Shown here: one piece after another, positions 6,066 to 13,794 of the stretch | Layout of the letters: each line of letters begins with the position of its first letter | How positions within the stretch are numbered: position 1 is the stretch's first letter | Origin: an uncultured Burkholderiales bacterium | GTDB taxonomy: Bacteria > Pseudomonadota > Gammaproteobacteria > Burkholderiales > Burkholderiaceae_D | Assembly: GCA_937872165.1 (NCBI GenBank) | Contig: CALMOR010000060.1 | Location: 1-13,794, forward strand | Direction: 5' to 3' | Length of the DNA: 13,794 nt | Notes under the pieces: model-generated | Told to the model about the DNA's origin: nothing | The model's database searches: none | What the model saw: only the letters and a program-made list of their open reading frames with translations | Made by a program: the position numbers and the translations under genes

Positions 6066-6967
6066 CGATCTGTTACCGCGTTCTCCTACCCTTGCTTCTT
6101 GCCGTTTTCGCTCGATCAGCCGTAGCTGCGACGATAGACGAGCAGGGCAATTACCATCTCTCGTACATCGATGCCGGGGGTCGACCCGCGGAATATATCT
6201 TCGTGCCACGCAATAAGGTCGTCCCCTCCATCCAGACTGTGTTGAGCGATGGATTCGAATACACGTATAAGGTCAGTAACGCTGTTAGTGCCCGGCAGGG
6301 CATCTCGATCATTTCATTCATCGTGCCGTCGCCCGCCGGGATCGTCTTCGGTCGGACGAACCCCATGTTCGGAGAAGCGGCTCCCGGCTTTGGCTTCCGC
6401 TTTGCCAACAACTCCGAAGGCCTTGCAATAGACTTCAGCTCGATCTATCCCGTGGACGTCGCCGCGCCTCCGGTGACCATTCGGCCGGGGCAGACCTCTT
6501 CCTTCAAGATCACTGTTCCTTACTTGGCCGGGATCGTGGAAGCTAAGGTGTTCGGCTATGTGCCGTTCGACCGTTGTGCGCTGGAAGCCTGCTCGGCCGT
6601 ACTGGATGACCAAGGAAATGAAATCGAGTATCCCGATCTGGACGCTCAGCTTTACGAATATTACGACTTGAATGTTCCCGTCTTGATTGCCGCACCACTC
6701 CTGACCGGCAAGACAGTGGCCACCATCAAGTCCGAGCTTTCACGATGGCCAGATCTGGGTCAATGCTCGCCGTCCTTCATCGTGCAGGCGACTTCGCGGT
6801 TGGATGCTTTGGCAAGTGCGGTCAATTTCAACAATAAGGCGTCCGCCAATGCGAGTCTCGAAGAATTCAATGCGTTCTTGACGACGGTGTCACAGGCTGA
6901 CCTTTCTCCTTTAGGTGCCCAAATCCTACGCTTCGATCTCGCAGCGGTTGTGCGAGCATTCGAGTAG
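6062..6967 (+). CDS. Exported protein B, paralogue of protein A, 301 aa
   Basis: Unknown family. The signal peptide is textbook (MTICYR, LLPLLLAVFA, cleavage after A22 in SAVA). The mature protein begins ATIDEQGNYHLSYIDAGG and follows protein A without gaps: NKVVPSI, FEYTYK, ARQGIS, FSSIYP, TIRPG, VPYLAGIVEAKVFGYVP, the C172-x4-C177 pair, and a C-terminal helical part (about 225-301) with RLDALASAV and ASLEEFNAF. That helical end recalls FIMAH-like bundles of exported enzymes, which is my inference. The ATG is certain: it overlaps the peptidase stop as ATGA, with GAGG 7 bases upstream. Cotranslation suggests that B works with the peptidase, as partner, inhibitor or anchor. It is convergent with the transglutaminase operon. 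Confidence 0.85.
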   Translation: MTICYRVLLPLLLAVFARSAVAATIDEQGNYHLSYIDAGGRPAEYIFVPRNKVVPSIQTVLSDGFEYTYKVSNAVSARQGISIISFIVPSPAGIVFGRTNPMFGEAAPGFGFRFANNSEGLAIDFSSIYPVDVAAPPVTIRPGQTSSFKITVPYLAGIVEAKVFGYVPFDRCALEACSAVLDDQGNEIEYPDLDAQLYEYYDLNVPVLIAAPLLTGKTVATIKSELSRWPDLGQCSPSFIVQATSRLDALASAVNFNNKASANASLEEFNAFLTTVSQADLSPLGAQILRFDLAAVVRAFE

Positions 6968-7262
6968 ACGATCACGACCGACAACGATTTCCAGCAATGC
7001 GGATCGAGAGCGGTGGCGGCAGCAGGGATGCAGGGATGCAAAAACAAACAACCGCGAAACGCTTGGAGGAGGAAAGACAGGCCATCGGTTGACTTCGTGT
7101 GTTTCATTGCGAGCCAACGGGAAGTGTTGCTTGCCGTCATGTCTTTCCTCCGTGCCGGACGTTGCAGATCCACTGGAGGAAGTGACGATGATCAGGAATG
7201 ACGAACCGCGTCGTGGATCTTTGGAAGCGGAGTCCATGGCTTGTCGCGATTTAACCGGACTA
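6968..7262. other. Convergent spacer between gene B and the transglutaminase gene
   Basis: Both neighbours end here, so terminators are expected, but I find no hairpin with a U-run. A 12-bp perfect inverted repeat (GGAGGAAAGACA at 7068-7079 and its complement at 7140-7151) is separated by 60 bases. The right arm, read on the minus strand, is followed directly by ATG, giving GGAGG 6 bases before the ATG at 7140. That opens a frame running back to 6760, antisense to the end of gene B: MTASNTSRWLAMKHTKSTDG, then a moderately hydrophobic part. Its later half is the shadow of gene B, so I do not call it a gene. Confidence 0.4.
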
Positions 7263-8210
7263 CTACGCTTTTCCGCGTGTCGCGGCCGCCTCCCCCACCG
7301 GTCTCACCGTCACTCCCACCGTCAGCTCGTGCTCGCCGCCGCCGCGGATGATGCCGCTCAGCGGGCTGACATCGCCGAAGTCGCGGCCGATGGCGAGCGT
7401 CACGTGCGACGTCGACGGGATCACGTCGTTGGTCGGATCGAGGTCGAGCCACGTGGCCGACCCGTCGCGGGCCGGACACCAGACCGACGCCCATGCATGC
7501 GACGCGTCGGCGCCGATCAGTCGGGGTCGGCCGGGCGGCGGCATCGTCAGCAGGTAGCCGCTGACATAGCGCGCGGCGAGACCCAACGCGCGCAGGCCGC
7601 CGACCATCACGTGCGCGAAGTCCTGGCAGACGCCGCGTCTTTCGTTGAACGAATCGAGCACCGGCGTCGAGATGTCGGTGCTGTCGGCGTCGTAGCGGAA
7701 GTCGCGGTGGATGCGATGCATGAGGTCGATCGCGCCGGCGGCGACCGAACGGTCCGCGAGGAACGAGCTCGCGGCATAGCTGCCGAGCTCGCGATGGCGC
7801 GGGATGAACGGCGACGGATACGAGAATTCGCTCTCGGGCGCATGGCGGGCACCGGCCCGATACGCGAGGCGGGTCGCGACTTCTCGCCAGCCGCACGCCA
7901 GACTCGCGTCGAACCCGTCGAAGCGCGGACGCACGCGGACGCGGCTGACCGCCCGCACCGCGAGACGTGGATGCGGGACGTCGAGCGAGAAGTAGAAGCG
8001 GCTGTTGCCGAAGACATCGAGCATCGTGCGTTCGACGAAGGGCTTGGGTACGACCGCGATGCGGAAGCTGTCGAGCCGCTGACACGCCGATTCGGCCGGC
8101 CGCAGATACGCCACGTGGTGCGCGAGCGCGACCTCGCTCGCGTAGCGATAGGTCGTGTCGTGCATCACGTCGAGCACGGCCACCGCTTCGTCGTCGACGA
8201 CGGCATTCAC
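7263..8210 (-). CDS. Transglutaminase-family protein, 315 aa
   Basis: This is a bacterial transglutaminase-like cysteine peptidase/amidase with the usual N-terminal beta domain (about 12-110; VMHDTTYRYASEVALAHHVAYLRP). The core carries C195 in RRGVCQDFAH, H238 in ADASHAWASVW and D258 in WLDLDPTND, the full catalytic triad. There is no signal peptide, so it is probably cytosolic. In this conserved gene set it is thought to hydrolyse or transfer amide bonds made by the ATP-grasp partner; substrates are unknown. The GTG start at 8210 overlaps the TGA of the upstream gene (GTGA), and the family N-terminus sits where expected. This reading frame stays open across the two upstream genes for more than 5 kb, which is a composition artefact. 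It is the last gene of the operon within the window, and a deleted copy of its 3' part lies at 4752-4925. Confidence 0.9.
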   Translation of the reverse strand: MNAVVDDEAVAVLDVMHDTTYRYASEVALAHHVAYLRPAESACQRLDSFRIAVVPKPFVERTMLDVFGNSRFYFSLDVPHPRLAVRAVSRVRVRPRFDGFDASLACGWREVATRLAYRAGARHAPESEFSYPSPFIPRHRELGSYAASSFLADRSVAAGAIDLMHRIHRDFRYDADSTDISTPVLDSFNERRGVCQDFAHVMVGGLRALGLAARYVSGYLLTMPPPGRPRLIGADASHAWASVWCPARDGSATWLDLDPTNDVIPSTSHVTLAIGRDFGDVSPLSGIIRGGGEHELTVGVTVRPVGEAAATRGKA

Positions 8211-10954
8211 CGTGCGGTGGTGCGCCAAAGGTCGCCGACGATGCTGAAGTAGCGCATCGCGACGTCGGTGGAGAGCTTGCGGGCGAGCTCGGTCAGCCCG
8301 CGCGACATCCCGAGGGCCGCGCCGTGACCACCGGCCGCATCGCGTTCGACGAGTTCGGCGAGCGTGTAGCCGACACCGTCCTTCGGAAAGTGCGCGACCA
8401 GTTCGACCGCCGGCCCCGTGCCGGTGTCGGGCAGGCGTGCGACCTCGGCGCGCAGGCGCTCGACCATCGTCACCAGCGCGCGCGGATTCTCCTCGTCGAA
8501 GATCAGCAGGTCGAGCAGCGCCGCAAGCTCCTGCCGCCGTTGATACAGCGAGCGATAGGTGATGGTGCTGTCGAAGAGCCCGAGCACCAGTGCGAAGGCG
8601 CGCTCGCGTTCGCTCTGCAGCACGTCGTGTTCGAGCATCACGGTCATCGCGTTCGACATCGCGAGCAGGCGCTCGATCTGCCGGCCGATGGTGAGCAGGC
8701 GCCATCCGTCGTCGCGCGTCATGCGATCGGTCTGCGCGCCGGTGATCGCGTAGAGCTGCGTGCCGACGTGCTCGAGCGCCTCGCGCGCCATCGAGCCGGT
8801 GACCTTCTCGTCGGCCTGCGACGATCCGAGCCGGGCCTGGTAGTCCTCGACCATCGACGACACGAGCCGCCAGTGCTCGGGCGACAGCCGGTCGCGGATC
8901 TGGCCGGCGGCGCGCGCGAGCGCGTCGAGCGCGAAGCCGACGCCGCGGTTGTCCTCGCTGTCCGGCAGCCCCGCGATCAGCGCCCGCTCGAAGACGCGGG
9001 GCGCCATGCCGGGCGACGGCACCGCACGCGCGACCAGGCCCGCGGCCACGCACAGCTCGCGCACCGCGTCGAAGAACGACCGCGGCAGCGAGTCGTCGGC
9101 CGGCAGGCGATTGAGCACGAGGCGCGTGAGCCGCACGCCGTACTCGGCGCGCTCGGTATAGCGGCCCATCCAGAACAGGTTCTCGGCCGCGCGGCTCGAG
9201 ACCGGCCGCGACCGCGTGGTCCGCGCCGCGACGAGTTCCTCGGGCTGCAGCTTGGCGGGCAGCATCGAGAACTCGTTGATCGGTCCTTCCGTACGCACCC
9301 ACGTGTCGAGGCTCGAGCCGCCGCGCTGCATCGACACGATCTGGCGGTCGCGGCTGGCGATGCGCGCGAGCGCGCCGGGGAAGACGTGCCAGGTCTTGGT
9401 CGCACCCGCGATCACCGGGGACGTCGACGCGGAGTTCGGCGCCTCGGCGATCGCGAAGACGCGCAGCATCGCCGCGCGCGGCACGATGCGGCCGCCGTTC
9501 CAGGTCGGGGCCTGCGACAGCGGCAGGTGGCCCTGCACGGTGTAGGCGTCGGGGTCCGCGTCGATGCGCTTGCGCCAGGTTTCGAGTTGCGCGGCGGTCG
9601 CCGCCGCGCCGATCAACGGCTCGAAGCCGGGACGACCGGTCGTGCCCGGATAGGTCGGCTTGACGACGCGCTGCGCGAGTTCGGGCGCGGCCTCCTCGCG
9701 CGCGGTCGCCTCGCCGCACCACCACGACGACAGCGACGGCAGCAACAGACCCTTGCCGAGCAGGCGTCGCGCGATGGCCGGCAGGAAGCCGTTCAGCGCG
9801 GGCGACTCGAGGAAGCCGCAGCCGAGCGCGTTGGCGACCAGCACGTGCCGCCCGCGGATCGCCTGGATCAGCCCGGGCACGCCGATGGTCGACTCGGGAC
9901 GCAGCTCGACCGGGTCGCAGAAGTCGTCGTCGAGGCGACGCAGGATGCCGTGCACGCGCTCGAGTCCGCGCAGCGTCTTCAGGTAGACGCGCTCGTCGCG
10001 GACCGTGAGGTCGGACCCTTCGACGAGCGGCAGCCCCAGGTAGCGGGCCAGGTAGGCGTGCTCGAAGTAGGTCTCGTTGTACGGGCCCGGGGTCAGCAGC
10101 ACGATGCGCGGCACGCGTTCGCGTCCTTCGCCGCCGGTCTCGAGACGCAGCCGCTGCAGGTGGCTGTCGGTCGCGTCGCGGGGCGCGGGCTCGTCGAACA
10201 TCGTGTCCGCCTCGCGCTGCACGAGCGCCTCGAGCATGTCGACGAGACGTCGATAGCTCGCGGCCAGGTGCTGCACCTGCAGGTCGCCGAACGCTTCGGG
10301 GAAGAGGCGCGAGATCGTGAGGCGGTTCTCGAGCGCGTAGCCGAGACCCGACGGCGCCTGCGTCCGCTGCGACACCACGCTCCATCGACCGTCGGCTCCG
10401 CGACCGAGGTCGAAGGCGACGATGTGCAGCCGCACGTCGCCCGGCACGTCGACCCCGTGCATCTCGCGCAGATAGGCCGGATGGCCGTGCACGAGCGCCG
10501 ACGGCACGAGGCCCTCGGCGACGAGCTGCTGCGGGCCGTACGCGTCGCAGACGATGGCGTCCAGCAACGCCGCGCGCTGCGCGACGCCGGCCTCGATGGC
10601 GCGCCACTCGTCGTCCTCGACCACGAACGGCAGCAGGTCGAGCGACCATGGACGCGGCGGTCCCTCGTCGGCATACACCGTGTAGGTCATGCCGTTCTCG
10701 TGGACCTGCCGCTGCACCACCTCCTGTCGACGATCGAGATCGGCGAAGCCGTCGGCCCCGAGCAGGTCGAAGAAGCGACGCCACGACGGGCGCAGCCGGC
10801 CGTCGTGGCCGCGCAGCTCGTCGAAGTGTCCTTCGCGCGGCGGCAGCGCCAGGCGATCGGCGATGGCCGACGCATCGAGGAACGGTTCCGACCGGAAAAG
10901 CGATTGCGGCACGGGTGTTCCGGATGCGGAAGGGGACGGGAAGTCGGGCGGCAA
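8207..10954 (-). CDS. Circularly permuted ATP-grasp / alpha-E fusion protein, 915 aa
   Basis: This protein has two fused domains. Residues of about 25-560 form a type 2 circularly permuted ATP-grasp (DUF404/DUF407 type), with TPGPYNETYFEHAYLARYLG (288-307), VEGSDLTVRDERVYLK (311-326) and the GVPGLIQAIRGRHVLVANALG block (358-378). Residues of about 587-910 are an alpha-E domain (DUF403), starting at SRAAENLFWMGRYTERAE, all helical. The two are separate neighbouring genes in many genomes; fusions also occur. The ATP-grasp part is expected to ligate a carboxylate to an amine using ATP; the product is unknown. I chose the TTG at 10954: AAGG lies 7 bases upstream and the stop of the DUF2126 gene is 9 bases before it. 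The next ATG would delete conserved sequence. The gene ends in GTGA overlap with the transglutaminase gene. Confidence 0.93.
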   Translation of the reverse strand: MPPDFPSPSASGTPVPQSLFRSEPFLDASAIADRLALPPREGHFDELRGHDGRLRPSWRRFFDLLGADGFADLDRRQEVVQRQVHENGMTYTVYADEGPPRPWSLDLLPFVVEDDEWRAIEAGVAQRAALLDAIVCDAYGPQQLVAEGLVPSALVHGHPAYLREMHGVDVPGDVRLHIVAFDLGRGADGRWSVVSQRTQAPSGLGYALENRLTISRLFPEAFGDLQVQHLAASYRRLVDMLEALVQREADTMFDEPAPRDATDSHLQRLRLETGGEGRERVPRIVLLTPGPYNETYFEHAYLARYLGLPLVEGSDLTVRDERVYLKTLRGLERVHGILRRLDDDFCDPVELRPESTIGVPGLIQAIRGRHVLVANALGCGFLESPALNGFLPAIARRLLGKGLLLPSLSSWWCGEATAREEAAPELAQRVVKPTYPGTTGRPGFEPLIGAAATAAQLETWRKRIDADPDAYTVQGHLPLSQAPTWNGGRIVPRAAMLRVFAIAEAPNSASTSPVIAGATKTWHVFPGALARIASRDRQIVSMQRGGSSLDTWVRTEGPINEFSMLPAKLQPEELVAARTTRSRPVSSRAAENLFWMGRYTERAEYGVRLTRLVLNRLPADDSLPRSFFDAVRELCVAAGLVARAVPSPGMAPRVFERALIAGLPDSEDNRGVGFALDALARAAGQIRDRLSPEHWRLVSSMVEDYQARLGSSQADEKVTGSMAREALEHVGTQLYAITGAQTDRMTRDDGWRLLTIGRQIERLLAMSNAMTVMLEHDVLQSERERAFALVLGLFDSTITYRSLYQRRQELAALLDLLIFDEENPRALVTMVERLRAEVARLPDTGTGPAVELVAHFPKDGVGYTLAELVERDAAGGHGAALGMSRGLTELARKLSTDVAMRYFSIVGDLWRTTAR

Positions 10955-10963
10955 GTAATCGCC

Positions 10964-13794
10964 TTACGGCCGTCGCAGGTCGAGCGTGACCGGATACTCG
11001 GGGCTCGGCGTGGTGGGCGCGATCACGAACCGTCCCGGCGTGTGGCCGATCTTGAAGAAGCGCGCGAGGCGTCGGCTCTCGGCCTCGTACGCGTTGACCG
11101 GGAAGGTGTCGTAGTTGCGGCCGCCCGGATGCGCGACGTGATAGCGGCAACCGCCGACCGACTTCTCGCTCGTGGTATCGACGATGTCGAGGACCAGCGG
11201 CGCGTCGACGCCGAGCGTCGGATGCAGCGCCGACGGCGGCGACCATGCGCGATAGCGCACGCCGGCCACGAACTCGCCGGTGCGCGCGGTCGGGGTCAAC
11301 GGCAGCGCGCGCCCGTTGATCGCGATCGCGAGTCGCGGATCGGTGAGTCCGTCGACGATGACCTCGAGCCGTTCGACCGACGAGTCGACATAGCGCGCGG
11401 TGGCGCCGTTGACCGTCTGCTCGGCCAGCACGTGCCAGGGTTCGAGCGCGGCCCGCAGCGTGATGTGCACGCCGGCCGCGGTGAACTCGCCGGCGAGCGG
11501 AAAGCGGAACTCGAAGTGCGGCGCGAACCACGACGCGTCGAACGGATGGCCGGCCTCGACGAGCTCGGCCATCACGGTCTCGAAGTCGGCACGCACGAAG
11601 GTCGACAGCATGAAGCGGTCGTGCAGTCCACTGCCCCAGCGCATCAGCGGCGCGCCGTACGGCGTCTTCCAGAAGCGCGCGACCATCGCGCGAAGCAGCA
11701 GCTGCTGCGCGAGGCTCATCTGCGCGTGCGGCGGCATCTCGAACGCGCGCAACTCCAGCAGGCCGAGACGGCCGGTAGGCCCTTCGGGCGAATACAGCTT
11801 GTCGATGCAGAACTCCGAGCGGTGCGTGTTGCCGGTCACGTCGGCGAGGATGTTGCGCAACGCGCGGTCGACCATCCACGGCGTCGCGTACGGCTCCTCG
11901 CCGCCCGGCACGACCACCTTCGCGCGATGCACGACGCCTTCGGGTTGCTGCGCGGCGACCTGCCGTCGCACCTCGGCGAACGCGATCTCGAGTTCGTAGA
12001 GCTGGTCGTCGCGAGCCTCGTCGACGCGCGGCGCCTGGCTCGTCGGGCCGATGAACATGCCCGAGAAGAGATACGACAGCGACGGATGGTTGTGCCAATA
12101 GCCGACGAGGCTCGTCAGCAGCAGCGGGTTGCGCAGGAACGGACTGTCGGCGGGCGTCGCGCCGCCCATCACGAAGTGGTTGCCGCCGCCGGTGCCCATG
12201 TGCTTGCCGTCGACCATGAACTTCTCGGTCGACAGCCGCGTCTCGTGCGCGGTGCGGTAGAGGAAGTCGGTGTGGTCGACCAGCTCGGACCAGTTCGACG
12301 CGGGATGGATGTTGACCTCGATCACGCCCGGGTCGGGCGTGACCTGCAGCATCTTCACGCGCGGATCGCGCGGCGGCAGGTAGCCTTCGAGCACCAGCGA
12401 CAGGCCGAGCGGACGCGCGACCGACTCGATGCCGGCGACGAGCTCGAGATAGCGCTCGACGTCGGCGACCGGCGGCATGAAGACGCGCAGGCGTCCGCCA
12501 CGCAGCTCGACGCAGAGCGCGGTGCGCACGACCCAGGCCGCCGACTTGCCGACGGCGATCGGGTCGACCGCCTTCGCGTCGCTCGCGGCCTTCGCCTTCA
12601 CGAGGTCGGCCGCGCCGTCGATCTTCGTCTTCACGGCCGCGATACGCGACGCCAGCGCGGCGAACGAAGGCAGCGGTCCGCGCTGCTCCGACGGATCGCG
12701 CGGGATGAGGTAGGGGTACTCCTTCGGCTCGACCCACGGCAACGTGTCGAGCGGCAGGCGATAGCCCATCGCGGACTCGCCGGGCGTGAGCTTCAACGCG
12801 GCGGCGCGGATCGGCCACGCGCTCGTGACCCAGCCGCTGGTCGCGCCGCCGACCGGATGCGTGAGGTCCTCGGCGCGGGCGAGCGGCAGCACGAAGCCGA
12901 CCGGCACCGCCGCGGGCGAAGGAAGCGGCTTCTTCGCGGCTTTCTTCCGCTCGACCTCGCGATTGACCGGAAGCCGGTCGACGCGCCACGTGTCCTGGAA
13001 CTCGTCCTCGTAGGCCGCGATGACATGGTCCGGCGCAAGCCTGAACGCCTGCGCGATACCGGCCACGAGGCGGGCCGCATCGTCGATGGTCCAGCCCTTC
13101 GCCTTCGCGCGGGCCTCGTTGCGGGCCTCACCGCGCGCCTCGCCCTCGTCGTCGGCGAAGTCGTCGTCGAACACGCCGCGGTCCGAGACGCACGGTTCGC
13201 CGTCGAGCCGCCACAACGCCGACAGCGCCCAGCGCGGCAACGGCTCTCCCGGATACCACTTGCCCTGGCCGAAGTGCATGAAGCCGTTCGGCCCGTAGCG
13301 TTCGACGAGCTTCGGCAGCAGCCGCAACGCGTAGTCGCGCTTGGTCGGGCCGAGCGCATCGGTGTTCCATTCGCCCGCGTCGCGGTTCGCGATCGCGACG
13401 AAGGTGGGCTCGCCGCCCTGCGTGAGACGGACGTCCATCGCCTGCAGGGTCGCGTCGACCTTCGCGCCGAGCGCGTCGATCGCGCTCCACTGCGCCGGCG
13501 TGTACGGCAACGTGACGCGCGGCGACTCGAAGGTACGCGTGACCTTCATCGTGTGATGGAAGTCGACGTTGCTCGGGCTGACCAGGCCCGACACCGGCGC
13601 CGCGCTGCCGGGCTCCGGGGTCGCCGCGAGCGGGATGTGGCCCTCGCCGGCGAGCAGTCCGGACGTGGGATCGAGCCCGATCCATCCCGCACCCGGCAGG
13701 TAGACCTCGCACCACGCGTGCAGGTCGGTGAAGTCGCTTTCCGCGCCCGACGGTCCGTCGAGCGACTTCACGTCGGGCCGCAGCTGGATCAGGT
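10964..13794 (-). CDS. Transglutaminase-like / DUF2126 protein, 5' end off window
   Basis: The gene enters from the right edge (the frame is open to the last base), so the start is missing. The first visible codons read LIQLRPDVKSLDGPSG and then DLHAWCEVYLPGAGWIGLDP, the His and Asp parts of a transglutaminase core; its catalytic Cys must lie upstream, outside the window. After a linker, the large DUF2126 region follows, with LTQGGEPTFVAI, GQGKWYPGEPLPRW, VNIHPASNWSEL, MGTGGGNHFVMGG and NHPSLSYLFSGMFIGPTSQ. Family members are about 1,100 residues, and about 943 codons are visible here. DUF2126 has been related to glutamine-synthetase-like amidoligases, as far as I recall; the GTGGGNH and HP motifs fit a ligand-binding site. 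It is the first of three packed operon genes; stop TAA at 10964. Confidence 0.93.
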   Translation of the reverse strand, partial: LIQLRPDVKSLDGPSGAESDFTDLHAWCEVYLPGAGWIGLDPTSGLLAGEGHIPLAATPEPGSAAPVSGLVSPSNVDFHHTMKVTRTFESPRVTLPYTPAQWSAIDALGAKVDATLQAMDVRLTQGGEPTFVAIANRDAGEWNTDALGPTKRDYALRLLPKLVERYGPNGFMHFGQGKWYPGEPLPRWALSALWRLDGEPCVSDRGVFDDDFADDEGEARGEARNEARAKAKGWTIDDAARLVAGIAQAFRLAPDHVIAAYEDEFQDTWRVDRLPVNREVERKKAAKKPLPSPAAVPVGFVLPLARAEDLTHPVGGATSGWVTSAWPIRAAALKLTPGESAMGYRLPLDTLPWVEPKEYPYLIPRDPSEQRGPLPSFAALASRIAAVKTKIDGAADLVKAKAASDAKAVDPIAVGKSAAWVVRTALCVELRGGRLRVFMPPVADVERYLELVAGIESVARPLGLSLVLEGYLPPRDPRVKMLQVTPDPGVIEVNIHPASNWSELVDHTDFLYRTAHETRLSTEKFMVDGKHMGTGGGNHFVMGGATPADSPFLRNPLLLTSLVGYWHNHPSLSYLFSGMFIGPTSQAPRVDEARDDQLYELEIAFAEVRRQVAAQQPEGVVHRAKVVVPGGEEPYATPWMVDRALRNILADVTGNTHRSEFCIDKLYSPEGPTGRLGLLELRAFEMPPHAQMSLAQQLLLRAMVARFWKTPYGAPLMRWGSGLHDRFMLSTFVRADFETVMAELVEAGHPFDASWFAPHFEFRFPLAGEFTAAGVHITLRAALEPWHVLAEQTVNGATARYVDSSVERLEVIVDGLTDPRLAIAINGRALPLTPTARTGEFVAGVRYRAWSPPSALHPTLGVDAPLVLDIVDTTSEKSVGGCRYHVAHPGGRNYDTFPVNAYEAESRRLARFFKIGHTPGRFVIAPTTPSPEYPVTLDLRRP

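Noticed and set aside
6760..7140. Minus-strand gene starting at 7140 with a good ribosome binding site
   Set aside because: The second half is antisense to the well-supported gene B, and I recognise no domain. At most a truncated gene start remains.
7263..12989. A minus-strand open frame of about 1,900 codons crossing three genes
   Set aside because: Only its end is real (the transglutaminase). Upstream it is the Arg/Ala-rich shadow frame of the ATP-grasp and DUF2126 genes, open because GC-rich codons rarely give stops.

Overview
This is a GC-rich chromosomal window from what is most likely a proteobacterium. The CysM is close to the enterobacterial enzyme, and there is a small ComEA-like helix-hairpin-helix protein plus a transglutaminase/ATP-grasp/alpha-E operon. 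A beta- or gammaproteobacterium would fit, but nothing here fixes the genus. Nearly all conserved genes lie on the minus strand, so that half reads from right to left.

Right half (about 7.26-13.79 kb). A tightly packed minus-strand operon holds three genes: a large transglutaminase-like/DUF2126 protein cut by the right window edge, a fused circularly permuted ATP-grasp/alpha-E protein (TTG start, 9 bases after the previous stop), and a transglutaminase-family protein (GTG start overlapping the previous stop by 4 bases). This is a widespread but poorly characterised amidoligase/transglutaminase set thought to make and process an amide- or peptide-linked product.

Middle (about 3.65-7.26 kb). 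This is an accessory, mosaic region. Two paralogous exported proteins (A, minus strand, 3800-4738; B, plus strand, 6062-6967; about 60% identical by my hand count) flank an exported LAS-type metallopeptidase (5109-6065). The peptidase gene overlaps B by ATGA. The peptidase-B stretch is clearly poorer in GC than the rest. Between A and the peptidase lies a broken, internally deleted copy of the 3' part of the transglutaminase gene. A segment of roughly 80-100 bp is present in two diverged copies (3660-3760 and 4926-5010). Together these point to a rearrangement or import hotspot carrying an undescribed secreted peptidase module.

Left half (1-3.65 kb). The minus strand encodes a small exported helix-hairpin-helix protein, whose Shine-Dalgarno lies inside a long hairpin, and cysteine synthase CysM. 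Between them are a strong hairpin and six perfect copies of a 7-bp repeat. Further left are a 14-unit, 36-37 bp degenerate tandem repeat (1363-1875) and a minus-strand orphan gene of 146 codons (614-1054). I can assign nothing convincing to bases 1-613.
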